From the NCBI GenBank assembly GCA_002315555.1, contig DCHF01000039.1, positions 1-20,329 on the forward strand: a stretch of 20,329 nucleotides of DNA, in the 5' to 3' direction. The stretch is from Lachnospiraceae bacterium UBA1759. Its GTDB lineage: Bacteria; Bacillota; Clostridia; Lachnospirales; Lachnospiraceae. Every line of letters starts with the position of its first letter. The first letter of the stretch is position 1. Below, piece after piece: positions 13,938-20,329 of this stretch. Position numbers and translations under genes: made by a program. A model generated the notes under the pieces. That model searched no databases, was not told the DNA's origin, and saw only the letters and a program-made list of their open reading frames with translations.

Positions 13938-15239
13938 TCACTTCTTTTCTTCTACAACACCCTTATAGTGATCCATCATCACCTTCAGAATCTCCTTATT
14001 CAGCGTCAGCGACTCCCCGAACGGATTGATCACCACGCCGTTGACCCGCTCGCTCGCAAGCCCGCTTGCCAGAACGCTCTCAATTGCAACATTGACCCGG
14101 ACATTCGTCGTCAGGCCCTTGTTCAGCTCCTCCTCATCGGTGAACAGCGGGAACCACCGGCCGCCCTTGCCGTCCGTCATCGTGTCAAAGACCAGGCGCA
14201 TTTCCCGGTCGATGGTCACCCGATCCCCGACCTTAATCGCATTGAAGTCGAAGGCGTCCATGGCGCCGTTCACATCGACCATCGGGGTGGGAGCCACTCC
14301 GCAGGCCAGCATGCGCTCCAGGAGAACGTCCAGGAGCATCAGAAGCGCCTCCCGGGAACTGTTTTTGTAGACCGCGGAGACCGCCATTTTGATCAGGCGG
14401 TTGTCCGCGTAATTGTCCGTCTTTTCGTCTCCGCCGCCACGGCCGATCGCTGCATTGAACGCCTTGATCACTTCACGGATATCCTCCGGAAGGTAGGCAT
14501 TTCCCTCCGCCAGAATGGCGATCGGAATGCCGTAGAACGCTTCCGCCATGGCGCCCGCGATGGCCGCAAGCGTGTCCGTGTCGCCGCCAAGGGAGACCGC
14601 GCTCCGGACCACGTCCTCATAGCTTTCGCCCTCAAAGAAGGACACCAGCGCCTTCGGAAGGGAGTCCTGACAGGTCTCCACGTGCTCGTGACGCGCGCGG
14701 AGCTGCTCAAGGCTTTTCGAAATATCGTAGTTAAATTCGCGGGTCACGTACGCGCGGATCTCCTCTTTGCTGTGCCCCGTCCGGGCCAGATACATCACCG
14801 CTGCCGTGCATTCCGCTCCGGCGATGCCCTCCGGATGATTGTGGGTCACATCGGCCGTGGCGCGCGCGACCTCGCGGGTGCGCTCCAGCGAGTCGTACAG
14901 CCAGCCCGCTGCCGATACACGCATCGCGGAACCGTTGCCATAGCTGCCGTAGGGTTTGGGATTCCGCGCCTCGAATAACCAGTTGTTAAAGCGGCCTCCA
15001 TAGCCCGCACCCGGGTACTTGCGGCCCCAGGTGCGCATTGTCCGGGTCACGGACTCGCGGATCTCCGCAAGCGTCGCCTCCTTGCCCGCTTGCAGCAGGC
15101 CGTCCGCCACTGCAACCGTCATTACCGTATCATCCGTAAAATCGTCCGCAGTCGTGAAAAGCTTGAATTCCTTTGTCTTACCGCCCCTGTCAAACTCAAA
15201 TCTGCTGCCGATAATGTCGCCAAAAATTGCTCCGTACAT
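13938..15239 (-). CDS. ADP-ribosylglycohydrolase fused to an SseB-like domain
   Basis: A 433-residue two-domain protein. Residues 1-265 form an ADP-ribosylglycohydrolase (DraG/ARH fold) starting MYGAIFGDIIGSRFEF, with metal-binding motifs FTDDT (34-38) and GGDTDT (218-223) and conserved THNHPEGIAGA (132-142). These enzymes remove ADP-ribose from proteins or small molecules using two Mg2+. Residues about 275-433 resemble the SseB N-terminal domain: GGRWFPLFTDEEEL, then GVVINPFGESLTLNKEIL near the end. The SseB part may bind substrate or a partner (inference). ATG 15239 is chosen because GGGAGG lies 8 nt upstream; a TTG 15 nt earlier would include that site in the gene. A possible promoter (TTGACC, TAGAAT near 15283-15314) has a 20-nt spacer and is weak. 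Confidence 0.9.
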   Translation of the reverse strand: MYGAIFGDIIGSRFEFDRGGKTKEFKLFTTADDFTDDTVMTVAVADGLLQAGKEATLAEIRESVTRTMRTWGRKYPGAGYGGRFNNWLFEARNPKPYGSYGNGSAMRVSAAGWLYDSLERTREVARATADVTHNHPEGIAGAECTAAVMYLARTGHSKEEIRAYVTREFNYDISKSLEQLRARHEHVETCQDSLPKALVSFFEGESYEDVVRSAVSLGGDTDTLAAIAGAMAEAFYGIPIAILAEGNAYLPEDIREVIKAFNAAIGRGGGDEKTDNYADNRLIKMAVSAVYKNSSREALLMLLDVLLERMLACGVAPTPMVDVNGAMDAFDFNAIKVGDRVTIDREMRLVFDTMTDGKGGRWFPLFTDEEELNKGLTTNVRVNVAIESVLASGLASERVNGVVINPFGESLTLNKEILKVMMDHYKGVVEEKK

Positions 15240-15373
15240 CTTTTTCCCTCCCAAATCTCTTGTTATTTTTCCTTATGGCCCTATTCTACAACATCCGATT
15301 TCACTTGTGGTCAACCGTGAGGGGACGTTTTAGTAATGCCTGAAAAATGTTCGAAATTTAAGATTTGCGCAGC

Positions 15374-15557
15374 TTACCGGACTTCCGAAACAAAAAAGCC
15401 GGCCCTCCATGAAGGAGGACCGTGCTTCAGTTCAAAGTGCTCCTGATTCGATTCGAGGCATGCCGGGCAGGACGGATCCTTTAAGGAATACGGGAACGGG
15501 CCGCAGTGCCAGAGCAGTTCGGAGTTGTCGTTCTCCGGGTTGCGAATGATGAGGACG
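15374..15557 (-). pseudogene. Gene relic resembling the C-terminal part of a fucose/arabinose isomerase-like protein
   Basis: The minus strand keeps about 60 codons open with no start codon; a stop lies directly upstream at 15572-15574. The reading gives VLIIRNPENDNSELLWHCGP then FPYSLKDPSCPACLESNQEH, which is protein-like in composition and recalls the N-P-E-N-D-N...W-H-C-G-x-F-P block of L-fucose/L-arabinose isomerase-type proteins. The frame overlaps the last codons of the mutT-like gene and runs through the mutT terminator to TAA 15374-15376, so the 3' part is probably not original. The family call is from memory of the motif. Confidence 0.5.
15391..15426 (-). terminator. Intrinsic terminator after the MutT-like gene
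   Basis: On the minus strand, arms at 15414-15425 and 15398-15408 pair (GC-rich, one bulge, one G-U) and are followed by TTTTTT (15392-15397). Confidence 0.85.
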
Positions 15558-15956
15558 TCAAGGGGTGAATGTTAACCCTTCTTTGACTTTTTCAATGATC
15601 GTCACATCCGCCGGCAACCATTCCACGCTATCCAGTTCATCAGCAGTAAGCCACTTCGCATCTTCTGCCTCTTTCAGTGTCAGGTCGCCATTGATAATAC
15701 TGCACCAGAAGCAATCCATGCTCAGGTGAAATTTGGGGTAATCATATTCAATCGTATCGATCAATTCACCAACACTGATTTCCGTGTCCAGTTCTTCTTG
15801 GATTTCTCGAATCAGCGCTTCCTGCGGCGTTTCGCCGGGCTCGATCTTGCCGCCGGGGAACTCCCAACCGCCCTTAAATTCGCCGTATCCTCTGGCGGTG
15901 GCAAAAATTTTGTTGTCGTCGCGGATGACGGCGGCGACTACGTGAATAGTTTTCAT
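15558..15956 (-). CDS. MutT-type Nudix hydrolase (8-oxo-dGTP diphosphatase-like)
   Basis: A 132-residue protein, the normal size for MutT. Residues 1-10 (KTIHVVAAVI) and 24-36 (YGEFKGGWEFPGG) match the MutT/CTP-pyrophosphohydrolase branch. The Nudix box spans 36-58 (G-x5-E-x7-REIQEE), with D in place of the usual G after EEL. It probably cleans damaged nucleoside triphosphates from the pool; exact substrate uncertain. No strong ribosome binding site precedes ATG 15956. It has a lower GC content than the pilus region. The gene upstream starts a different unit, and a terminator lies downstream within a gene relic. Confidence 0.9.
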   Translation of the reverse strand: MKTIHVVAAVIRDDNKIFATARGYGEFKGGWEFPGGKIEPGETPQEALIREIQEELDTEISVGELIDTIEYDYPKFHLSMDCFWCSIINGDLTLKEAEDAKWLTADELDSVEWLPADVTIIEKVKEGLTFTP

Positions 15957-15983
15957 AGTTGGTCTTGCGGTTTCCCCGGGAAT

Positions 15984-16967
15984 TTAAATAAAGTCAATTT
16001 CATACTCCAAGTACCTTCTTGCTTCACTTTGAACTTCACTCTCAACAGAAACATTTCCGGCCATTTTCACGCCCTTAATAACTGCATCAATCTTCACCGC
16101 ATCACTTACTTTGATTCCAGAAGAATTGCTCATTTTTAACACATAATGCTGATGCATCAAGGGTGCTTTTTCATTCATTCTCATCTCAACAAGATTTAGA
16201 ATACTCGGATCGGTTTTTAAATATCGTAACGAAGGTCTGATTGGAGCATGTCCGGGGAAGTCCATTTCAGCAGCAATTTCAATCGTCGAATACTTCTTCT
16301 CAGAAGCCTCATGCTCTCCGTCAACACCTCCGACCTTTCCAACTTTTACCTTAACTTCGTTATTCAATTCGATTAACGTTTTCTTCTCTTCTTTGAACGT
16401 TACGCGAAAATGCTTAGCTCCAAGATCCTGCGCAATTCGCTGTAATTCATTAATACGCATTACCTTCATATGACCAAAATAATCGTCCAATGCAATATAA
16501 CGATCTCTGTCGCTGGGATCGATATAATAAAATTCACTCTCTGCATCCGGCATGAATGTCAGACCAAAAGCGCCCAAAGAATCCTTAAAAATATTGACAT
16601 ATTTCATGCCCTTTTGTTCAGACAGATATCCAATGGACCCTTGACAGACTTCGCTTTCTGCATGCTTTTTATCACGATCCGTCACTCGGATGAACTTGGA
16701 CATAAAGAAATCCGCTTCGTCAAGATTCTCAGGGAAAAAGGGTTGCAAAAGCTTCAGTTCCAATTTTCGACTGCTTTCCTCAGCAGTTTCCTTCACAGCC
16801 GTAGCGCCCTTTTTCATTACGCTACCAACATTCCCAACAATAGCAGCCATATCCTCTTTATCAAACTTGCCATCATCATTTTGATCGGCAATATTTACAG
16901 CATAATCTATTGATTTATCAAAAATACTTTTAGCTGAATCCCCAGCCTTTCTAAACAAGTTCCCCAT
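15984..16967 (-). CDS. Protein of unknown function with an EF-hand-like calcium loop
   Basis: A 327-residue protein I cannot assign to a family. Residues 28-39 (DQNDDGKFDKED) have the 12-residue EF-hand pattern with D28, N30, D32, D36 and an acidic last position. Residues 40-75 form an amphipathic helix-rich segment. Residues 75-327 are mixed alpha/beta with no membrane helix or signal peptide. The DNA is clearly AT-richer than the neighbours, suggesting recent acquisition or low expression. The start is uncertain: ATG 16967 opens MGNLFRKAGD but has only a weak ribosome binding site. A well-placed AGGGGAG site serves ATG 16990, which is in another frame and stops after about 25 codons. Adding one base in the A-run between them would join the two. 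Confidence 0.75.
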   Translation of the reverse strand: MGNLFRKAGDSAKSIFDKSIDYAVNIADQNDDGKFDKEDMAAIVGNVGSVMKKGATAVKETAEESSRKLELKLLQPFFPENLDEADFFMSKFIRVTDRDKKHAESEVCQGSIGYLSEQKGMKYVNIFKDSLGAFGLTFMPDAESEFYYIDPSDRDRYIALDDYFGHMKVMRINELQRIAQDLGAKHFRVTFKEEKKTLIELNNEVKVKVGKVGGVDGEHEASEKKYSTIEIAAEMDFPGHAPIRPSLRYLKTDPSILNLVEMRMNEKAPLMHQHYVLKMSNSSGIKVSDAVKIDAVIKGVKMAGNVSVESEVQSEARRYLEYEIDFI

Positions 16968-17259
16968 CCATTTTTCTTTTCGACATTCATGTTGTTCTCC
17001 CCTCTTTATCACGTTGTAATAACAACGCACTAATATACAGACTCATTGATGCCATCTTTGCACAAGATTTACAGCAAAACTGGTATTTCTCTGAATATCA
17101 CTGGTTTATTGTCATTTATATTAATCTAATCTTGGAACAAAATCAACTTTATTATACATTTTCATCAATTATGGGTTCTATAAATAACAATCCCGATACT
17201 GTCCAATTATATGTACTTAATTGCATGTCAAAGCATCTCACAATCCCTCCCCCTCCCCC
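16968..17259. other. AT-rich intergenic region
   Basis: Divergent spacer between the EF-hand-like gene and nadE. It is AT-rich, with a long C-rich pyrimidine tract (about 17241-17260) just before the nadE promoter. No gene, RNA family or clear repeat is visible. A TATATT hexamer on the minus strand near 17032 lacks a matching -35. Confidence 0.6.
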
Positions 17260-17288
17260 TTGCCATTCTCCCCTTACCGTGCTATATT
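17260..17288 (+). promoter_or_regulatory. nadE promoter
   Basis: -35 TTGCCA (17260-17265), 17-nt spacer, -10 TATATT (17283-17288) preceded by TGC (extended -10). It lies 30 nt before the nadE start. Confidence 0.75.
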
Positions 17289-17318
17289 TTTCTAAGCAAT
17301 TCCCAAGGAGGACACGCC

Positions 17319-18086
17319 ATGAATTATACATTTGACGCTGTACAGACCAAGGACCGGGTCGTCGCCTGGATCCGCGATTTCTTTGAACATAACGGCCCCG
17401 GATGCAACGCCGTGCTCGGTATTTCCGGCGGCAAGGACAGCTCCGTTACTGCTGCGCTCTGCGTGGAAGCGCTGGGCAAGGAGAGGGTCATCGGCGTGCT
17501 GATGCCCAAGGGCGAGCAGGCGGACATCGACATGGCTCGGCTGCTTTGCACACACCTCGGCATCGCAAATGTGGAGGTCAATGTGGGCGCTGCGGTCGAT
17601 AGTGTCATCGGCGCCATTGAGAACGGCGTGAAGAACGGCGTGGATGTGGAGGTCGGCACGCTGACCCGCACCAATCTGCCGCCCAGAATCCGTATGGCTA
17701 CAGTTTACGCGGTGAGCCAGGCCGTGAACGGCCGCGTGGCAAACACCTGCAATCTTTCCGAAGACTGGGTCGGCTACTCGACCCGCTACGGCGATTCCGT
17801 GGGCGATTTCAGCCCGCTTTCCATGCTGACCGTGACGGAGGTCAAGGCCATCGGCCGGGTGCTGGGACTGCCGGATGTACTGGTGGATAAGGTACCCATT
17901 GACGGTCTGTGCGGCAAAACGGATGAGGACAACCTCGGCTTCACCTACGCGATGCTGGACAAGTATATTCGCGAGGGCGTGATCGATGACATGGAGAAGA
18001 AGGCGCGCATCGATGCGATGCACGTGCGCAACCTGTTCAAGCTGCAGATCATGCCGATCTTTGATCCGGAGATCGAAACGATTTGA
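17319..18086 (+). CDS. nadE: NH3-dependent NAD+ synthetase
   Basis: A 255-residue enzyme that amidates nicotinate adenine dinucleotide to NAD+, the last step of NAD biosynthesis, using ATP and ammonia. The ATP-binding P-loop SGGKDSS is at 36-42. Other family blocks are visible: RIRMATVYAVSQ, NTCNLSEDWVGYSTRYGD (substrate binding) and VPIDGLCGKTDEDNLGF. There is no N-terminal glutaminase domain, and the length fits the ammonia-only form. ATG 17319 follows AAGGAGG at 7 nt; upstream in-frame codons run through the promoter and are rejected. It is monocistronic, with its own promoter and terminator. Confidence 0.96.
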   Translation: MNYTFDAVQTKDRVVAWIRDFFEHNGPGCNAVLGISGGKDSSVTAALCVEALGKERVIGVLMPKGEQADIDMARLLCTHLGIANVEVNVGAAVDSVIGAIENGVKNGVDVEVGTLTRTNLPPRIRMATVYAVSQAVNGRVANTCNLSEDWVGYSTRYGDSVGDFSPLSMLTVTEVKAIGRVLGLPDVLVDKVPIDGLCGKTDEDNLGFTYAMLDKYIREGVIDDMEKKARIDAMHVRNLFKLQIMPIFDPEIETI

Positions 18087-18101
18087 CGAAATGAATAACA
18101 A

Positions 18102-18140
18102 AACGCCGGGACCGCTTTCAGCCCCGGCGTTGTTTATTTT
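18102..18140 (+). terminator. nadE terminator
   Basis: Arms AACGCCGGG (18102-18110) and CCCGGCGTT (18123-18131), 12-nt loop, then GTTTATTTT. It sits 15 nt after the nadE stop. Confidence 0.9.
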
Positions 18141-18211
18141 CCTGCACGAATCACAGTTTCCCGACCGTTCTTTCATACTCATTTCCGTGTTGTCCGACCG
18201 CCTTGAGGGAC

Positions 18212-18568
18212 TTATTTCAGCATTCCCCCTGCCACGGACAGCACCTGCGCGACCATGCTCCACATGCTGAAGACCAGGACCGCTGCCGATGCGACCATCG
18301 CAAACAGGCACGTCCTTCTCCCGCGTTCTTCCGTGTATTTCTTCCGGCCGATGCCACCCAGGATCATGCCGACGATCGCCAGATTCGCCGCGATGCTCAG
18401 GAGCATCATCGAAAAATAAACACCGGCCAACGTGATGACCGCGTACAACTGCTGATCGACCGTCGCGACGTAACGGATGGCAAGCAGGTCAAAGGCAACA
18501 TCGACGGCGCAGCCGATGGCAAATAAAATGATGGCAGCAATGGTAAGACCTTTGGATGCTTTGGGCAT
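18212..18568 (-). CDS. Small integral membrane protein, unknown function
   Basis: A 118-residue protein with four likely membrane helices (about 8-30, 42-60, 62-74 and 88-112) and a basic loop GRKKYTEERGRR at about 74-85. I recognise no family. ATG 18568 has a clear AGGAGG site 7 nt upstream, supporting a real gene. It converges on nadE and diverges from the LURP-one-related gene; a promoter region is shared between 18,590 and 18,680. Confidence 0.75.
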   Translation of the reverse strand: MPKASKGLTIAAIILFAIGCAVDVAFDLLAIRYVATVDQQLYAVITLAGVYFSMMLLSIAANLAIVGMILGGIGRKKYTEERGRRTCLFAMVASAAVLVFSMWSMVAQVLSVAGGMLK

Positions 18569-18624
18569 AGTGGAACCTCCTGTTCTCTCACGGCGGAATA
18601 ACGCGCGGTATTTCCCCGTTTTCG

Positions 18625-18655
18625 TTGTTTATTTCCTGGTCAAAAGCCGTATAAT
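18625..18655 (+). promoter_or_regulatory. Possible promoter of the LURP-one-related gene
   Basis: -10 TATAAT is perfect (18650-18655). The best -35 is TTGTTT (18625-18630) at a long 19-nt spacing. It is 45 nt before the gene. Confidence 0.5.
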
Positions 18656-18700
18656 TATTCCTATAGGCGCGGAAATGACGCGCGCCGGAAAGAGATTTTT

Positions 18701-19180
18701 ATGAAACTTTTATTCAAACAGCGTATGTTTTCCTGGCTGGACAGCTATGACATTTATAATGAGACCGGACTGGTTCTGTATCGCGTGAAGAGCCAGCTTT
18801 CATGGGGCCACAAAATGATCGTCTACGATTGCTACGGCAACGAGGTCGGCATGATCGAGCAGCGCATCTTCACCTTCCTTCCGAAGTTCGAGATCACGGT
18901 GCACGGCCGTTATCTGGGATGCCTGAGCCGCGAGTTTTCCTTCTTCCGGCCGGCGTATAACATCGATTATAACGGCTGGCACGCGGAGGGCTCCTTCATG
19001 GAGTGGGACTATCAGATCAATGACCGGAACGGTGCTGTGGTCGCAGAAATCAGCAAGCAGTTGTTCAATTGGACGGACACGTACGTGATCGACGTGGCGG
19101 ATCCGGCCGATGCACTGAACGCGCTGATGTTCGTCCTGGCGATCGATGCGGAAAAGTGCTCGAGGGATAGCCATGGGTGA
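18701..19180 (+). CDS. LURP-one-related (YxjI/DUF567-like) protein
   Basis: A 159-residue protein beginning MKLLFKQRMFSWLDSYDIYN, the typical opening of bacterial LOR proteins (B. subtilis YxjI group). Aligned strand pairs follow: LVLYRVKSQL, KMIVYDCYGNEVGMIEQRIF and DYQINDRNGAVVAEISKQLF. It ends with a hydrophobic helix, DALNALMFVLAIDA. This is a 12-stranded Tubby-like barrel family around a central helix. Length matches the family. Function in bacteria is undefined; phospholipid binding has been suggested by fold similarity. ATG 18701 has GGAAAGAG about 6 nt upstream. Confidence 0.9.
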   Translation: MKLLFKQRMFSWLDSYDIYNETGLVLYRVKSQLSWGHKMIVYDCYGNEVGMIEQRIFTFLPKFEITVHGRYLGCLSREFSFFRPAYNIDYNGWHAEGSFMEWDYQINDRNGAVVAEISKQLFNWTDTYVIDVADPADALNALMFVLAIDAEKCSRDSHG

Positions 19181-19442
19181 GGGAGCTTCTATGCTTCAGG
19201 AAATCATGATCAATAAAATGCAGCCTGCTTTTCAGGCCACAGTTGTTGCATTGAAAAAGAACATCGCGACGAATCATTCTACCGTTGTCCTCTCACGTTG
19301 TCCTGTAAACATAATACAACATCGTTTACAGTTATGTAAACAAGCGTTGCTTGATTTGCCGTGACAATAATAAAGCCCATAACGCCGCAGAAAAGCGGCA
19401 ACCGATGCAAGGAACGACCGAAATATTTGCGCGATTTGATTA
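19181..19442. other. Intergenic region with an operator-like dyad
   Basis: No confident gene. A 57-codon frame from ATG 19191 has GGGAG upstream but reads through the dyad elements and has no recognisable family. A small hairpin GCCTG-CTTTT-CAGGC lies near 19225. GTTTACA-GTTA-TGTAAAC (19324-19341) is a perfect 18-bp dyad, and a third TGTAAAC half-site is at 19304-19310. A GCCGC/GCGGC mini-hairpin is at 19384-19399. Confidence 0.5.
19324..19341. promoter_or_regulatory. Operator-like 18-bp dyad
   Basis: Perfect inverted repeat GTTTACA-N4-TGTAAAC with a further half-site TGTAAAC at 19304-19310 (31 bp start to start). Symmetry and spacing resemble a dimeric repressor site. The protein that binds it is unknown. 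Confidence 0.45.
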
Positions 19443-19471
19443 TCGACAACTCGCTCATCTTTTGCTATACT
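19443..19471 (+). promoter_or_regulatory. Promoter reading toward the tRNA region
   Basis: -35 TCGACA (19443-19448), 17-nt spacer, -10 TATACT (19466-19471) with an extended TGC. No protein gene follows. It is the best candidate promoter for the tRNA-Arg transcript 300 nt downstream, through a hairpin (19489-19499 with 19522-19532) and a tRNA relic. Confidence 0.6.
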
Positions 19472-19540
19472 GTTTAATATCGATCTGCCGATATGGCTCA
19501 CTGCTGAATCATAGCCTATCGGAGCCGTATCGAATAAAAT

Positions 19541-19592
19541 GCTCGCATCGTTCAATGGATAGAACAGGCCCCTCCTAAGAAAAAGGGCGAGC
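19541..19592 (+). pseudogene. Collapsed tRNA-Arg(CCU)-like element
   Basis: Acceptor-like strands GCTCGC (19541-19546) and GCGAGC (19587-19592) pair. Inside are a D-arm (GTTC 19550-19553 with GAAC 19562-19565, loop AATGGATA) and an anticodon-loop sequence CTCCTAA (19572-19578), as in the intact tRNA downstream. The 3' anticodon strand, variable loop and T-arm are replaced by GAAAAAGG. ACGA follows the acceptor where ACCA would be expected. It reads as a tRNA-Arg with an internal deletion. Confidence 0.5.
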
Positions 19593-19745
19593 ACGAGTCT
19601 GCTGAAAAACTGTAATTCTGTTGTGAGTTCAAATCGTCTTGAGAAATGGCTCCCGACGCGACAGTAGATCGACAGCAACAAACCATGGATTATCCCTTCT
19701 TCTGAGAGGATATTATCCAAACCAAAAAACACAATATATGGTGTT

Positions 19746-19772
19746 AAACCGCGTGAAATCGCGGGTTTTAAT
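19746..19772 (+). other. Hairpin just upstream of the tRNA
   Basis: AAACCGCG pairs with CGCGGGTTT (one bulged base), followed by TTAAT. It could be a weak terminator or a processing signal in the tRNA precursor. There is no room for a separate tRNA promoter between it and 19780. Confidence 0.4.
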
Positions 19773-19779
19773 ACAATAG

Positions 19780-19856
<77 letters not shown>

Positions 19857-19862
19857 TCAAGG

Positions 19863-19895
19863 CGGGAGTTTGACATGGTCAAGCTCCCGTTTTTC
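19863..19895 (+). terminator. tRNA-Arg terminator
   Basis: Arms 19863-19874 and 19878-19889 form a 12-bp stem (one G-U) with a 3-nt loop, then TTTTTCTTCT. It starts 6 nt after the tRNA CCA. Confidence 0.92.
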
Positions 19896-20211
19896 TTCTA
19901 ATTTGACACCTGATTTTTAGCATGACCGCTAATTTGACATATCCATTTTCTAAATTCTGAATTTTGAGCGATTTTCCCTCATTTTCCGGGAATCGGCTGA
20001 AATGCCCTCTTCTAAAAGAGACTCTGTGTGGCTGCCTGCATAAATCGACACGCTTCGACAGACTCCGACTCCAATGTCGTCTGTTCCGAAGGATACGAAA
20101 ATACCGACAGACCTGTTTTTCTAAAAAAGTCGATGGAATATTAGCAGAATCAGCAAAAAATCCATCGCGAAATACCTAATATCCTGTGGAGTGAAGTCTT
20201 CCTTAGTTACA
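19896..20211. other. Non-coding region with direct repeats and competing hairpins
   Basis: No gene is supported. CTAATTTGACA is repeated at 19898-19908 and 19929-19939. CGACAGAC is repeated at 20056-20063 and 20105-20112, and both copies can pair with GTCTGT at 20079-20084. The second pairing is followed by CTGTTTTTCT, giving a terminator-like hairpin at 20079-20120. CGATGGA and TCCATCG (about 20131-20167) form another stem. Confidence 0.5.
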
Positions 20212-20268
20212 TAGCCCATTCATGTATCTGCCAGATCGGCGGTATGTGGATGGGCTAATTTTATTTTC
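20212..20268 (+). terminator. Terminator/attenuator directly before the last gene
   Basis: TAGCCCAT (20212-20219) pairs with ATGGGCTA (20250-20257), and the stem continues inward for about nine more pairs including wobbles. The tail ATTTTATTTTC (20258-20268) ends where the AAGGAGG ribosome binding site (20269-20275) begins. A terminator this close to a start codon suggests transcription attenuation of the gene at 20283. Confidence 0.7.
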
Positions 20269-20282
20269 AAGGAGGATACACA

Positions 20283-20329
20283 ATGATGGATTTCAAGGAA
20301 TTCACCACAAGGGCCGAACAGGACATTCG
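20283..20329 (+). CDS. Start of a truncated gene, possibly DUF5688 family
   Basis: Only 15 codons are in the window: MMDFKEFTTRAEQDI. AAGGAGG lies 7 nt before the first ATG (20283), with a second ATG directly after; either may be used. The M-x-F/Y-x-x-F opening followed by an acidic D-I/L resembles the N terminus of DUF5688 proteins common in Lachnospiraceae, but 15 residues cannot prove it. Expression is probably controlled by the terminator immediately upstream. Confidence 0.55.
   Translation, partial: MMDFKEFTTRAEQDI

Noticed and set aside
13968..14978. 336-codon plus-strand frame opposite the ADP-ribosylglycohydrolase
   Set aside because: Antisense shadow; the minus strand carries the conserved metal-binding motifs.
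15283..15314. Promoter TTGACC/TAGAAT for the ADP-ribosylglycohydrolase gene
   Set aside because: The spacer is 20 nt, too long for a confident call; kept only as a note in the gene entry.
17292..18311. 339-codon minus-strand frame opposite nadE
   Set aside because: Runs across nadE, its terminator and the next gene; composition is rich in His/Arg/Ala as expected of a shadow.
19191..19364. 57-codon frame after the LURP-one-related gene
   Set aside because: It has a fair GGGAG site, but its 3' half consists of the TGTAAAC dyad and no family is recognisable; not enough to call a gene.

Overview
The window reads as chromosomal DNA of a moderately GC-rich monoderm Firmicute (class Clostridia, Lachnospiraceae-like). 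The basis is strong AGGAGG-type ribosome binding sites, TTGACA/TATAAT promoters with TGN-extended -10 boxes, T-tailed intrinsic terminators, and a Tad pilus locus with no outer-membrane secretin. Genes from 383 to 17,000 are nearly all on the minus strand; those right of 17,300 are mostly on the plus strand.

Left part (1-3340): the 3' end of a probable serine hydrolase, cut by the window edge. It is followed by a two-gene minus-strand unit: a MATE exporter, then an unusual fusion of a Nudix hydrolase to a cysteine-rich domain with a U32-peptidase-like signature.

Centre (3270-13050): a complete Tad (Flp, type IVc) pilus operon, read right to left. The order is prepilin peptidase (cpaA/tadV), Flp pilin, tadE, cpaB, cpaE/tadZ, cpaF ATPase, tadB, tadC, a DUF192 protein, a coiled-coil protein with a DivIVA-like N terminus, and tadG. 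Several genes overlap by 1 to 8 bases. The main discovery is in the leader: a consensus promoter followed within a few bases by a class I cyclic-di-GMP riboswitch (GEMM-I). Next come a short terminator, about 150 nt of unrecognised folded RNA, and a second strong terminator before cpaA. A further terminator sits between flp and tadE and probably gives excess pilin over the assembly machine. Surface pilus production thus appears to be set by c-di-GMP through transcription attenuation.

Right-centre (13,140-17,030): an ADP-ribosylglycohydrolase fused to an SseB-like domain with a downstream SIMPL-domain gene; a MutT-type Nudix gene followed by a sugar-isomerase-like gene relic; and an AT-richer gene of unknown function with an EF-hand-like loop.

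Right end (17,260-20,329): nadE with its own promoter and terminator, a small membrane protein, a LURP-one-related (YxjI-like) protein, then a non-coding stretch. That stretch holds an operator-like dyad, an orphan promoter, a collapsed tRNA-Arg copy, an intact tRNA-Arg(CCU), and a leader with competing hairpins and a terminator directly before the start of a gene that runs off the window.
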